From: Nostoc sp. FACHB-152
Lineage (GTDB): Bacteria; Cyanobacteriota; Cyanobacteriia; Cyanobacteriales; Nostocaceae
Direction of reading: 5' to 3'
DNA: 64,000 bases
Assembly: GCF_014697475.1 (NCBI RefSeq)
Contig: NZ_JACJRV010000031.1
Coordinates: forward strand, 1 to 64,000
Both the position numbers and the translations under genes were made by a program. The notes under the pieces are model-generated. The model saw only the letters and a program-made list of their open reading frames with translations, was not told where the DNA came from and did not search any database. Positions 43,793-53,403 of this stretch are shown here, one piece after another (positions within the stretch are counted from its first letter, which is position 1; each line of letters begins with the position of its first letter).

Positions 43793-45874
43793 TTAAACTT
43801 CTCCTGGTTTAACACCTGGATTTCTCAGGCGTATGCGATACAAGCTATTATTTGCGGTGATGTACAAACTTCTATAATCACTATCTCCCCAAGCTAGGTT
43901 AGCTGGAGCTTCTGGGACTTGAATAATACCTAATAGAGTACCCGCAGGAGAGTAAACCCAAACTCCTCCTGGCCCTGTACTATAAACATTTCCTCCAAGA
44001 TCTACTTTCATGCCATCAGGAACTCCTTCCTTACCGGGATATTTCTGTTGGGCGAAAATACGTCCGTTTTTCAAAAGTCCATTGGAATCAACATCAAAAA
44101 CACGGATATGACCTCTTTCTGAATCATTAACATATAGTTTGGTTTCATCAGGAGAAAAAGCGATACCATTAGGACGAACAAAATCTCTAACTAATAGAGT
44201 TAACTTCCCATCTGTTTTCAAACGATAAACACCATAAAACCCTAATTCTTCTTGTTCTTTTTTAATACCATAGGGTGGATCTGTGAAGTAGATACTTCCA
44301 TCTGATTTCACTACTAAATCATTTGGGCTATTAAGACGTTTTCCTTGATAATGGCTAACAAGACTTACTAATTTACCATTTTTTTCTGTACGAGATAAAC
44401 GACGATTACTGTGTTCCGCAGTAATTAAACGCCCCTGTTTATCGAAAGTATTGCCATTAGCATTACCAGAAGGATGACGGAAAACCTCTAATTTTTTATT
44501 GGGTTGCCATTTATAAATTGTATTAGCAGGAATATCGCTAAAGAGGAGAAAATCTTCTGGATGCCAAAGCGGCCCCTCGATAAATTGAAAACCTGCGGCG
44601 ATTTTCTCAACTTTGGCATTTTTGTCAACAATTGTTTGTAAATCGTCCTGTTTTGTAGAGAATTTGTATATGGTGATGTGACGATAAATTTGACCAGGAC
44701 GTAAGATAGTTGAAGGAAAGTTGGGTTGATTAACGGAATTAGGAAAGTATTGCGTTTCTAAGCATAAACCAGCATATGCTTGATAGTTAACTCCTCCTTT
44801 CCCCTGAGCTTTTAAATTCTGCAAGTAACCAGTGTAAAGCTGCATTCCTGGTTTAGTTGTATAAACTTCCATGAGTCGCCCAGATAATAGTTCATACACG
44901 GTTGCAGCCAGTTTTATTTGACTGGGTTTACCGTTGAGTACATAGTTGAGGTCATAACTAGGTTTATCTCCCTCAAGTTGTTTAAGCCCATCATTAATTA
45001 ACTTGGGTTTGGTAAAGTCGTAGGGAGTGTTTTTAACTAATTTAATATCTCCTGTAGGGATTTTTTGAGCATCAGTGGGTATGTATTTATCTGCATTAAT
45101 TGATAATTGATGTCCTCGTATGTTGCCAGAAGCATGACCAACTAAATTCCAGTAAGAATGATTTGTTAGATTAACGGGGGTAGGCTTGTCTGTTGTGGCA
45201 GACATCTCTATTTTTAATTCATTATTATTGGTTAACGTATAAGTTACTGTTGCTTTTAAATTACCAGGATACCCTTCTTCTCCATCAGAGCTTAAATATG
45301 TTAATTTTAGTGCTGCTTCGGTAGAGTTTCTGATTGGTTCTGCTTTCCAAATTACTTGATCAAACCCTTTTTTACCGCCGTGGAGATGATGTAAGCCTGC
45401 ATTAGTAGTTAGAGTATATTTCTTACTATCAAGAGTAAATGTGCCATTAGCAATACGGTTGGCTACTCGCCCAAGTATTGCACCAAAATATAAATAACGA
45501 TTTGCCTGTTTATAAGCTTCTAGATTATCAAATCCTAATACTATATCGTCTAATGTACCATTGCGATCAGGAACTTTTAATGCTGTAATGATTCCGCCAT
45601 AGTTTGTTACCTTGGCAACTAAGCCATTAGCATTAGTCAAAGTAAAAAGTTGTACAGCTTGACCATTTTCAGCTTTACCCCATTCAGTAACAGAGATACT
45701 TGCATTCTGCTGATGCGAGTCTTTAGCCAGTGATTTATCTATATTTAACGATACCGCTTGACTTTTATTTCTCTCACCTTGACAAGGATACAATACACTC
45801 ATCAAGATAATACTAATTCCCAAACCTATTGTAATTGAAGCTAATTTAATATTATTAATAATCCTAGATTGCAT
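43793..45874 (-). CDS. fused aldose 1-epimerase and SMP-30/gluconolactonase, exported
   Basis: This 693-residue protein has an N-terminal signal or anchor helix (about 10-30). Residues about 60-405 form an aldose 1-epimerase with the catalytic-type His in NLTNHSYWN and Glu in LETQYFPNSVNQPNF. Residues about 415-690 form an SMP-30/gluconolactonase domain, with metal ligands Glu in FIEGPLWHPE, Asn in LNSPNDLVV and Asp in NGIAFSPDETKLYVND. Fusion of the two is unusual. Mutarotase supplies the right anomer and lactonase opens the oxidised product of the neighbouring dehydrogenase. It starts at ATG 45874, 27 bp from the divergent gene. Confidence 0.9.
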   Translation of the reverse strand: MQSRIINNIKLASITIGLGISIILMSVLYPCQGERNKSQAVSLNIDKSLAKDSHQQNASISVTEWGKAENGQAVQLFTLTNANGLVAKVTNYGGIITALKVPDRNGTLDDIVLGFDNLEAYKQANRYLYFGAILGRVANRIANGTFTLDSKKYTLTTNAGLHHLHGGKKGFDQVIWKAEPIRNSTEAALKLTYLSSDGEEGYPGNLKATVTYTLTNNNELKIEMSATTDKPTPVNLTNHSYWNLVGHASGNIRGHQLSINADKYIPTDAQKIPTGDIKLVKNTPYDFTKPKLINDGLKQLEGDKPSYDLNYVLNGKPSQIKLAATVYELLSGRLMEVYTTKPGMQLYTGYLQNLKAQGKGGVNYQAYAGLCLETQYFPNSVNQPNFPSTILRPGQIYRHITIYKFSTKQDDLQTIVDKNAKVEKIAAGFQFIEGPLWHPEDFLLFSDIPANTIYKWQPNKKLEVFRHPSGNANGNTFDKQGRLITAEHSNRRLSRTEKNGKLVSLVSHYQGKRLNSPNDLVVKSDGSIYFTDPPYGIKKEQEELGFYGVYRLKTDGKLTLLVRDFVRPNGIAFSPDETKLYVNDSERGHIRVFDVDSNGLLKNGRIFAQQKYPGKEGVPDGMKVDLGGNVYSTGPGGVWVYSPAGTLLGIIQVPEAPANLAWGDSDYRSLYITANNSLYRIRLRNPGVKPGEV

Positions 45875-45901
45875 AAAGTAAAATCAATTTACAAATAAAT
45901 A

Positions 45902-47401
45902 ATGAAAAGATTATACCTTCTAATTGGCACTTGTATAGTTTTGCTCTTGAGCTTAATATTTTCTAAGATTTCTTCGGCTCAAGTTACCAATCCGATTCCT
46001 GAAAAGATTGGAAAATCACAGCTTTCAGTAGGCATTCAAGAAGTAGTTCAAATACCCCAAAGTGGTACAGGGAGAAGTAAAGAAAGAGTTGCTAGATTAA
46101 ATCTGTTAGCTAGTGCAAATGATGGTAGTGGTAGGTTATTTGTCAACGATATGCGTGGCAAACTTTATGTAATTAATAATAATAAAGCATCAGTATATAT
46201 GGATTTAAAGAGATTAGTATGTTCAGGCTTTAGTTATGATACCTCTCAACAAGGTTTTGCCTATTTCGCCTTCCATCCAGGATTTAAACGAAATGGAATT
46301 TTTTATACTGTACACAGCGAAGAGAAAAATAACTCTGTCCCTGACTTTCCCGTAACTAAAAAAATTATTGATAGCACAGGTAATATCGTTGAAAGTTCTC
46401 ACCATGATGTAATTTTAGAATGGAAAACTACTAATCCTGCGGCTAATACTTTTTCTGGAACTTTCAGAGAAATTATGCGGATTGAACAGCCATATCCAGA
46501 TCATAATGTTGGGCAATTAGGCTTTAATCCTAATGCTCAACTTGGAGATATTGATTATGGAATGTTGTACATTGCTACAGCAGATGGCGGAAGTGACGGT
46601 TTTCCTGTTAGCGATACAGATCCTTTAGACAATGGACAAGACTTAAGTACACCTTTAGGAAAAATTTTGCGGATAGATCCTTTAGGTAGGAACAGTGCTA
46701 ATAGTAAGTATGGCATTCCGAAAGATAATCCTTTTGCTCAGGATGACAACCCAAAGACTCTAGGAGAAATTTGGGCTTATGGGTTGCGTAATCCCCATCG
46801 TTTTAGTTGGGATAGAAGCGGTGAAGGAAAAATGTTAATTGTTGATATCGGTCAAGCTTTGATTGAAGAAATCAATCTTGGAATTAAAGGTGCTAACTAT
46901 GGTTGGGGAAATCGTGAGGGAACCTGGGTAATAGATGAAAAGAATGAGAATGTTCTATTTCCTTTACCTAAAGATGATTCCAAGTATGGTTACACATATC
47001 CGGTTGCTCAATATGATCATGATCAACCTGCTAGCTGGAAAGGTTTTTATGGAGTGGCGATCGCCGGTGGTTATGTATATCGAGGTAAAGCTATTCCTGA
47101 ATTAGTAGGACAGTATATTTTTGCTGACTTTGGCAACGATGGACGCTTTTTTCATGTACCTGTAAATGAACTTGTGAATGGTAAACAAGCTAAGATTAAA
47201 GAACTTAGACTGTTTGATGGGAAAAAAGAAAGTACTTTCCTAGAAATAGTTGGTAGTAAACGTTCTGATGTCAGGTTTGGAGTAGATGAACAGGGTGAAA
47301 TCTATGTAACCTCTAAGAGCGATGGTAAGGTGAGAAAAATTGTACGTTCACCCGAATATTCTAAACCTGATAAAAAAAGTGCTATTTTATATGGCTCTTA
47401 G
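45902..47401 (+). CDS. exported PQQ-dependent sugar dehydrogenase (glucose/sorbosone type)
   Basis: The 499-residue protein has a signal peptide (to SSAQV) and a six-bladed beta-propeller of the glucose/sorbosone dehydrogenase family (PF07995). Features are RLFVNDMRGKLYVI early, GYAYFAFHP-type FAYFAFHPGF, GMLYIATADGG, PLGKILRIDPLG, EIWAYGLRNPHRFSWD and GANYGWGNREG. Such enzymes oxidise an aldose to a lactone with PQQ as cofactor in the periplasm. No PQQ biosynthesis gene is in the window. It is divergent from the epimerase-lactonase fusion and its 3' end overlaps the next gene by 15 bp, convergently. Confidence 0.88.
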   Translation: MKRLYLLIGTCIVLLLSLIFSKISSAQVTNPIPEKIGKSQLSVGIQEVVQIPQSGTGRSKERVARLNLLASANDGSGRLFVNDMRGKLYVINNNKASVYMDLKRLVCSGFSYDTSQQGFAYFAFHPGFKRNGIFYTVHSEEKNNSVPDFPVTKKIIDSTGNIVESSHHDVILEWKTTNPAANTFSGTFREIMRIEQPYPDHNVGQLGFNPNAQLGDIDYGMLYIATADGGSDGFPVSDTDPLDNGQDLSTPLGKILRIDPLGRNSANSKYGIPKDNPFAQDDNPKTLGEIWAYGLRNPHRFSWDRSGEGKMLIVDIGQALIEEINLGIKGANYGWGNREGTWVIDEKNENVLFPLPKDDSKYGYTYPVAQYDHDQPASWKGFYGVAIAGGYVYRGKAIPELVGQYIFADFGNDGRFFHVPVNELVNGKQAKIKELRLFDGKKESTFLEIVGSKRSDVRFGVDEQGEIYVTSKSDGKVRKIVRSPEYSKPDKKSAILYGS

Positions 47402-49084
47402 TTCCCAGTTTTCACTGTCTAGTAATTCTAAAACTTGGTGATGATATTTAAAGAGAGTAGGACGATGACCGACACTGATAAAAGTTATATCTTTAAGAGC
47501 TAAATGCCGATAAAGGTTTTCTTCATTTTTAACATCCAAAGCACTAGTCGCCTCATCCAAAATGACATACTGCGGTTGGTTAATTAAAATTCTGGCAAAG
47601 GCTACACGCTGTTGTTCGCCTAAAGAAAGTACATCAGACCAATCTTTTTCGACATCAAAACCGCCGAATCTTTCTGCTAAATCTGGCAGGTTGATCTGTT
47701 TTAATATCTGTTGTAGTTCTTCATCGCTAATATCAATATCGACATGGGGATAAATTAGCTGATTGCGGAGACTACCCAACACCATATAAGGACGCTGAGG
47801 TAAGAACAATATTTCATCTAATTTTGGTCTAATAATTGTACCATCACCAGAATTCCATAACCCGGCGATCGCTCGCAATAAAGAACTCTTACCACAACCA
47901 CTAGTACCAATAATTAATAGTCCTTCTCTTGGTTGTAAATTTACTGAGACATCTGTGCATAAAATTCTTTGATAATTTGGTGTATACAAGGTTAGGTTTT
48001 GAATAGCTAAACGGTTTTCTTCTACCGTTTCAATGGTTGCATACTGAAGTTTTTCTTGATAAATACCGGGTTTTAACTGTTTATAAAAATTATCCAGTTC
48101 ATATAAACGTTCAATTGATGCTGCAAAACCAGCCAGTTCGTTAAATGTTCTAGAAATCACAAACATCGAATTAAAAAGAGTGAAAAATGCTCCTTGTGCT
48201 TCCCCAAATTTACCAATTTCTAACTCTCCAGAGAGTATTTGAGGAGCTATAATAACTGCTGGCAATAAACGAGGAATAAATTGATAAATCCTAATAAAAC
48301 AATTTAAATATAGTTCTTGCCAAAGGAGCAAATCATTAAAATTTTTAAATGCCCGATTAAATAGAAATTTAACTTGCCTTGCTTCTTGTGCTTCTCCCCG
48401 ATAAAAAGCCACAGATTCAGCATTTTCTCGCAAGCGGACTAAACCAAAACGGAAGTCAGCTTCTTTTTTGTTTTGATTAAAAATAATTTTAACTAATTTT
48501 CTGCCGAAAATACCCGTAGTAATTAATGTGCCACTGACAGCATAAATTACTAAAGAAATCATTAAAGTTGGAGAAATTATCCATAAGACTGCACTAAAAG
48601 CAATAATTTGGATAGTTGAATGTAATAAATCAAAAAATAAGGATAAAAACCCATCAGCAAAGCTATTAATATCTTGAGATATACGCTGATCTGGATTATC
48701 TAATTCTTTTTGTGCTTGGCTGAGTTCGTAAAAAGCTCGATTTTTAAAATAATTATCTAGAAAATGGTTAGTTAACCAGCGTCGCCAATATAGAGTTAAT
48801 TTTTTTCTTACATAGTTGTAAGTAGCCCAACTCAAAACCAAAAATAGAGATAAGCCTAGTAAACTAATTGTAATATTCCAAAATTGATTAGCATTTTTTG
48901 CAGCGAGAGCCGAAAGTAAACTGCCGTTTTGACTATTGACGATGACATCTACTTGGGTAGTAACTAGATTAATCGTGATCAGAATCAAAAGTAAACCAAT
49001 GGCACCCCATTTTTCTTCACCAGCCCAATAAAGTTTTGCAATACTCCAAAACTTCCAGAGAAACTTACGTTTAGTATTTTTCAT
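47387..49084 (-). CDS. SbmA/BacA-like ABC transporter (fused permease and ATPase)
   Basis: The 565-residue protein has a six-helix membrane domain (about 1-330) of the ABC_membrane_2 (BacA/SbmA/ABCD) type, with WRRWLTNHFLDNYF and NPDQRISQDI as hallmark segments, followed by an ATPase domain with Walker A GTSGCGKSS, signature LSLGEQQRVAFAR, Walker B YVILDEATSALD and a switch His. Relatives move vitamin B12, peptides or fatty acyl-CoA; the substrate here is not known. It starts at ATG 49084 and its end overlaps the dehydrogenase gene by 15 bp. Confidence 0.9.
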   Translation of the reverse strand: MKNTKRKFLWKFWSIAKLYWAGEEKWGAIGLLLILITINLVTTQVDVIVNSQNGSLLSALAAKNANQFWNITISLLGLSLFLVLSWATYNYVRKKLTLYWRRWLTNHFLDNYFKNRAFYELSQAQKELDNPDQRISQDINSFADGFLSLFFDLLHSTIQIIAFSAVLWIISPTLMISLVIYAVSGTLITTGIFGRKLVKIIFNQNKKEADFRFGLVRLRENAESVAFYRGEAQEARQVKFLFNRAFKNFNDLLLWQELYLNCFIRIYQFIPRLLPAVIIAPQILSGELEIGKFGEAQGAFFTLFNSMFVISRTFNELAGFAASIERLYELDNFYKQLKPGIYQEKLQYATIETVEENRLAIQNLTLYTPNYQRILCTDVSVNLQPREGLLIIGTSGCGKSSLLRAIAGLWNSGDGTIIRPKLDEILFLPQRPYMVLGSLRNQLIYPHVDIDISDEELQQILKQINLPDLAERFGGFDVEKDWSDVLSLGEQQRVAFARILINQPQYVILDEATSALDVKNEENLYRHLALKDITFISVGHRPTLFKYHHQVLELLDSENWELRAI

Positions 49085-49317
49085 GTATAAATATTTACTT
49101 TTTTTAAAATGATTTACTTTTTGAAAACTGTTTTTTAGAGTCTATCATCAAACAATAAAGTAAATATAAATTTTTCACTACATATAGAAAAGAGTTATGT
49201 ATGTAAACGCATATGTTTATAAACGCTGATACGGCATAACTAAATATCTATCGAACCGCCAATTCACATAGAGGTAAAACAGCTTGCATCAGGTAAAACG
49301 CGACTAAATTTTAGAGT
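49085..49317. other. intergenic stretch upstream of the ABC gene
   Basis: This is AT-rich non-coding sequence before the MITE-like element. The ABC gene promoter is expected here. No other feature was recognised. Confidence 0.4.
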
Positions 49318-49475
49318 CTCATACCATTTCACCAAATAAATGATACAAATAATTTCTTTCTCCTCTGCCCCTCTGCTCCCCTGCCCACGCCAGTCGCTAC
49401 AAGTCGGGAAACCCCCCCAACGCGCTGGCTCCCCTGCGGTCTATTTGTATTAAATTTAAAGTGAAACGGTATGAG
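49318..49475. mobile_element. MITE-like element with a nested repeat
   Basis: The element begins CTCATACCATTTCAC and ends with its inverted counterpart GTGAAACGGTATGAG; the two ends match over about 34 bp with eight differences. The middle is polypyrimidine. A 45-bp palindromic repeat (49386-49431, the ACGCCAGT...GCGCTGGCT family) is inserted into it. A copy without the insertion lies in inverted orientation at 55181-55280, and a degraded third copy at 57661-57733. There is no coding sequence. Confidence 0.8.
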
Positions 49476-49746
49476 TACTTATATCGTGTTCGGTTAAAGA
49501 CTTATGATTAAGGCCGCAGGGGAGAGGGTTTTGTCGTCTCTGCACAGATGTACATTGATCACAACTGTAAAGCCGGACATGATATTACGCAAAAATTCCG
49601 ATAAAGCTTAATTTATCGAACCACAGAGGAGACAGTCGCGCGAGCGGATTTCCTGACTTGAGCGAACTGGCTCCCCTACTATTTTTGATGTTTAATTAGT
49701 TTGACATACTTATGAAGTCTGCATAGGTAGCTATAAATAAAAAAGA
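49476..49746. other. repeat-rich intergenic stretch
   Basis: It holds a CCGCAGGGGAGAG fragment near 49513 and a decayed relative of the ACGCCAGT palindrome (about 49635-49672), otherwise nothing recognisable. Confidence 0.5.
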
Positions 49747-49772
49747 GGGGTAATTCTGAGTAGAATTACCCC
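49747..49772 (-). terminator. Rho-independent terminator after ftsH
   Basis: GGGGTAATTCT and AGAATTACCCC form a perfect 11 bp stem with a 4-base loop. Read on the minus strand it is followed by TCTTTTTTATTT. It lies 33 bp beyond the ftsH stop. Confidence 0.9.
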
Positions 49773-49804
49773 AAATCTAGATTTTAAATTTTCACCGCAA
49801 TTGA

Positions 49805-51643
49805 TTAAGCAAAGGCGGCAGTTTTCACATCGTTATTTGCGAGAATTTCTTGCAATTCTTCAGCATCTACGGTTTCTTTATCAACTAGCATTTGTGCTAT
49901 TTGATCAAGGATGTGACGGTTGTTGAGTAATACTTCCTTAGCGCGGTTGTAAGCTGTATCAACCAGTTTACGAACTTCTTCATCAATGGCAGCAGCAGTT
50001 TCTTCCGAAAAGTCGCGCTCTGACATGATATCGCGTCCGAGGAACATATTACCTTGTTGACGACCGAGGGCAACTGGGCCTAAGCGATCGCTCATCCCAA
50101 AGCGTGTTATCATCTGGCGAGCAACTCTTGCTACTTGTTGCAGGTCGTTAGAAGCACCTGTGGTAACTTCTTCATCACCAAAGATGATTTCTTCAGCCAG
50201 ACGACCACCTAAGGCCACAGCCATCTGATTTTCAAGATAGGCGCGGCTGTATAAACCAGTGTCCATCCGGTCTTCGCTAGGGGTGAACCAAGTTAAACCA
50301 CCTGCACGACCGCGAGGAATAATACTAATTTTCTGCACTGGGTCATAGTCGGGCATCAATGCACCAACCAGAGCGTGACCAGCTTCGTGATAAGCTACCA
50401 GGACTTTGCGTTTTTCGCTCATTACCCGGTCTTTCTTCTCTGGGCCAGCTAACACGCGATCGATGGCATCATTTATTTCATCCATCGAAATTTCGGTTAA
50501 GTTGCGACGTGCTGCCAAAATTGCTGCTTCGTTCAACAGGTTAGATAAATCTGCACCAGTGAAACCAGGAGTCCGACGCGCAATTTTATCTAAGTCCACA
50601 TCTTTGGCTAAGGTTTTGCCACGTGCATGAACTTTGAGAATTTCGCTACGGCCAGCGTAGTCGGGACGGTCAACCACAACTTGACGGTCGAAGCGACCAG
50701 GACGTAATAAAGCTGCGTCTAATACGTCGGGACGGTTGGTAGCGGCAATAATAATGATGCCAGTGTTACCTTCAAAACCATCCATTTCGGTGAGTAACTG
50801 GTTGAGGGTTTGTTCCCGTTCGTCGTTACCACCGCCTAAACCTGCACCCCGTTGACGACCAACTGCGTCAATTTCATCGATGAAGACGATACAGGGAGCG
50901 TTAGTTTTAGCTTGTTCAAATAAGTCGCGGACGCGGGATGCACCCACACCAACGAACATTTCTACGAATTCCGAACCGGAGATAGAGAAGAAAGGTACAC
51001 CTGCTTCACCAGCAACAGCACGAGCGAGGAGGGTTTTACCTGTACCTGGAGGGCCTACTAATAATACTCCTTTAGGAATTTTTGCACCAACGGCGGTAAA
51101 GCGATCGGCGTTTTTCAGAAAGTCTACGACTTCATTTAACTCCAGCTTGGCTTGGTCAATACCCGCAACGTCGCCAAATGTCACCTGGGTTTGAGGTTCC
51201 ATTTGCACTCTGGCTTTGGATTTACCAAAGTTCATTGCTTGGCTACCGGGGCCATTTTGGGCGCGGCGCAGCAAGAAAAATAAACCAACCAGAAGCAATA
51301 CAGGGAAAAATAAGCTGCTCAGTGCCTTAAACCAAAATCCTTCGTCGGTTTGGGGCAGAACTGAAATATCAACACCTCTGGAGGAGAGATTATTAATTAG
51401 GTCTGGGTCGTTGACTAAATTGACAACCTTTTTAGTACCATCTCTAGATGTGACGACAGCACTAGACCGATCTGCACTTAAACTAACTTTATCTACTCTA
51501 CCTTTTTCAACTTCTTGAATAAATTGACTGTATCGCCATGATTCTCTGCTTTGTGGTTGTTTGTCAAAGAATGCTGTTCCTAGCGCAATGACAACGATAA
51601 ATAGCAGTGCGTACAGCCCCGCATTTCTCCATCTTTTATTCAC
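49805..51643 (-). CDS. ftsH: ATP-dependent zinc metalloprotease FtsH
   Basis: This 612-residue membrane protease has a TM helix (about 9-24), a lumenal/periplasmic domain, a second TM helix (about 108-124), an AAA ATPase domain with Walker A GPPGTGKT, Walker [12 protein letters not shown] and the second region of homology [20 protein letters not shown], and a peptidase domain with HEAGH. It degrades damaged membrane proteins, in cyanobacteria notably photosystem II D1. The organism will have several paralogues; which one this is cannot be told. It starts at ATG 51643. Confidence 0.96.
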   Translation of the reverse strand: MNKRWRNAGLYALLFIVVIALGTAFFDKQPQSRESWRYSQFIQEVEKGRVDKVSLSADRSSAVVTSRDGTKKVVNLVNDPDLINNLSSRGVDISVLPQTDEGFWFKALSSLFFPVLLLVGLFFLLRRAQNGPGSQAMNFGKSKARVQMEPQTQVTFGDVAGIDQAKLELNEVVDFLKNADRFTAVGAKIPKGVLLVGPPGTGKTLLARAVAGEAGVPFFSISGSEFVEMFVGVGASRVRDLFEQAKTNAPCIVFIDEIDAVGRQRGAGLGGGNDEREQTLNQLLTEMDGFEGNTGIIIIAATNRPDVLDAALLRPGRFDRQVVVDRPDYAGRSEILKVHARGKTLAKDVDLDKIARRTPGFTGADLSNLLNEAAILAARRNLTEISMDEINDAIDRVLAGPEKKDRVMSEKRKVLVAYHEAGHALVGALMPDYDPVQKISIIPRGRAGGLTWFTPSEDRMDTGLYSRAYLENQMAVALGGRLAEEIIFGDEEVTTGASNDLQQVARVARQMITRFGMSDRLGPVALGRQQGNMFLGRDIMSERDFSEETAAAIDEEVRKLVDTAYNRAKEVLLNNRHILDQIAQMLVDKETVDAEELQEILANNDVKTAAFA

Positions 51644-51721
51644 TGAGGTCTATTCTCCTGTATATTTTGTGCTTTCGCGGAGCGTCTCGATTGAGAGGGC
51701 ATTATTAAGAATTATGTTAAC

Positions 51722-52543
51722 TTATCTTAAGGTATAACAAAATGAGCCGGCTGTCATGCTAAAAAGCCTCCTAATTTCTTGAAAAATGGCATGGTAGGGA
51801 TTATATTGTAGCGACCCTGAAGTTTGCTCAACAGTATGGATGGGGATTATTTCAACCACACTATTAGTGTAGGCGATCGCTTCAAATTGGGTGACTAACT
51901 GCGGTGTCCAAGGTTCCTCTCGCACCTGTATTTGCTGAGTTTGCAGCCAATTTAGGATTTGCGCTCGCATAATTCCGGGTAAAATCCCTACATATTCGGG
52001 CGGTGTCCACCAACAGCCATCTCGCCAACCCCAAAGATTACCAGTGGTGGTTTCTAGCCAATTACCCGCAACATCAACTAAAATCCCTTCCTCGGCTGCT
52101 AAGGTTTGCACACTCGCTTTCGCTAACCAAGCACTTAAATAATTGCCAGTTTTATGAGAAGGCAGGTTGCGCGAAAATTCCGATTGAGCTACAGCACATT
52201 TCACACCATGTTGCTGTTTTTCTGCCAAATTCTGCGGTAAATTTCTGCCAATTATCCACTCTCTGCCGTCGGGAAACAAGGCAATTCTGAGAACGGGGAA
52301 ACTTTCACACAGGATTTGTGCGCCTTTGCGTATCCTGTTCCAGTCTGGTTGTGGCCAAGCAAAGGCTTGTAAGCTGGAGTTGAGGCGATCGCAGTGAGCT
52401 TGCCAGTTAGTTAAACTACTATCGAGAGAATTTTGATAAACCCGCAGAGTAGTAAACACCGTAGCACCATAAAGTAAACCCGGATCGTTAATATCTAATT
52501 CCAGGGTTTGGGATTGGATTAATTTGCCGTTATACCAATAAAT
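51722..52543 (-). CDS. class IV aminotransferase, aminodeoxychorismate lyase-like, probable ATT start
   Basis: The PLP enzyme shows LDINDPGLLYGATVFTTLRV at the N-terminus, the lysine in SHKTGNYLSAWLAKAS and the LPGIMR motif. In cyanobacteria this type is annotated as 4-amino-4-deoxychorismate lyase (pabC, folate pathway) or branched-chain-like aminotransferase. No ATG, GTG or TTG begins the conserved start: the frame is open only back to a TAA at about 52555. The homologous Met position is ATT at 52543, preceded by AAAAGGCGGG as a possible ribosome site. The next start, GTG at 52459, would delete the conserved first strand. Length 274 residues from ATT. Confidence 0.75.
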   Translation of the reverse strand: MYWYNGKLIQSQTLELDINDPGLLYGATVFTTLRVYQNSLDSSLTNWQAHCDRLNSSLQAFAWPQPDWNRIRKGAQILCESFPVLRIALFPDGREWIIGRNLPQNLAEKQQHGVKCAVAQSEFSRNLPSHKTGNYLSAWLAKASVQTLAAEEGILVDVAGNWLETTTGNLWGWRDGCWWTPPEYVGILPGIMRAQILNWLQTQQIQVREEPWTPQLVTQFEAIAYTNSVVEIIPIHTVEQTSGSLQYNPYHAIFQEIRRLFSMTAGSFCYTLR

Positions 52544-52611
52544 AGTTTTACCCGCCTTTTAACACAGTCGTTATTATCTATGATGCCAAGTTTCGATGCA
52601 GGTCAGCAAAA

Positions 52612-52932
52612 TTAGTGATTTGATACTAGCCTGAGTCCGAGTACGCCAGCCAAAATTAAGCCAATGCAAATAAAACGTTTCATAGAAGCCGGTTCACCAA
52701 GTAAAATTACCCCCAACAAAGCCGTACCCATTGCACCTATCCCCGTCCAAACAGCGTAAGCAGTACCTACTGGTAGTGTGCGTAGTGCTATTGATAAAAA
52801 GAAAAAACTCAACACCATACAAGCAACTGTGGGAATACTGTAAGCCAGCTTTGTAAAACCTTGTGAATATTTCAGTCCAATTGCCCATGCAATTTCTAAT
52901 AAACCTGCAATTAACAGATAGACCCACGCCAT
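52612..52932 (-). CDS. gdx: small multidrug resistance family, Gdx/SugE-like guanidinium exporter
   Basis: This 106-residue four-helix SMR protein has Glu13 as the central carboxylate. The residues that define the guanidinium-specific Gdx subgroup rather than the EmrE multidrug subgroup are all present: Ser42, Tyr59 and Trp62, within [14 protein letters not shown] (53-66). It would export guanidinium in exchange for protons as an antiparallel dimer. The start is ATG 52932 with TGCAGGAG upstream. I could not recognise a guanidine riboswitch in the upstream 450 bp. Confidence 0.88.
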   Translation of the reverse strand: MAWVYLLIAGLLEIAWAIGLKYSQGFTKLAYSIPTVACMVLSFFFLSIALRTLPVGTAYAVWTGIGAMGTALLGVILLGEPASMKRFICIGLILAGVLGLRLVSNH

Positions 52933-53403
52933 TGTTTATTCTCCTGCACATTGCAGAAATGAAAGCTAATCTTCTTTTAACGATTCTTGCTTATTGTAAA
53001 TATTAAGAAATATTGCGGTACAGCAGTCCGTGTAGGAGTTTCAAACAAATCTATTCCTTATCTCGGCTCAATCCCTTAATTCTGTGTAAAACAGACTTTA
53101 ACTTCTTCACCAGAATTTATCAATAATGCAAACAAATTTAGATTGTTGCTTGTTTATGCACAATATTTTTTACAATGGTGGGAAGCAATTACTTAAAAAC
53201 GCAGAGAATAGTCCGTTCCGTTGGCAGTAGCAAGTTGCAATTGGGCAGCGGCCAAGTTTCTTAAAATTAGAGAAAGCGGTAGCTCAATCTAGATGAAGAT
53301 TTTAAGGATTGTCTAAATAAAGCCTGCTAACGCACTATTTTCGCGTTTCGGTGCGATACTAACTAAAACTACTGACTAGGATAGGCTCCAATCGCCAATA
53401 GTT
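52933..53403. other. intergenic stretch, nothing recognised
   Basis: There is no coding frame, tRNA or long repeat in 471 bp. A short CTGCA/TGCAG hairpin at about 52946-52958 overlaps the ribosome-binding region of the SMR gene. Nothing else stands out. Confidence 0.5.

Noticed and set aside
52933-53403. Possible guanidine riboswitch upstream of the SMR gene
   Set aside because: I looked for the known guanidine motifs on the minus strand and could not find the conserved cores by eye; a covariance search is needed to exclude it.
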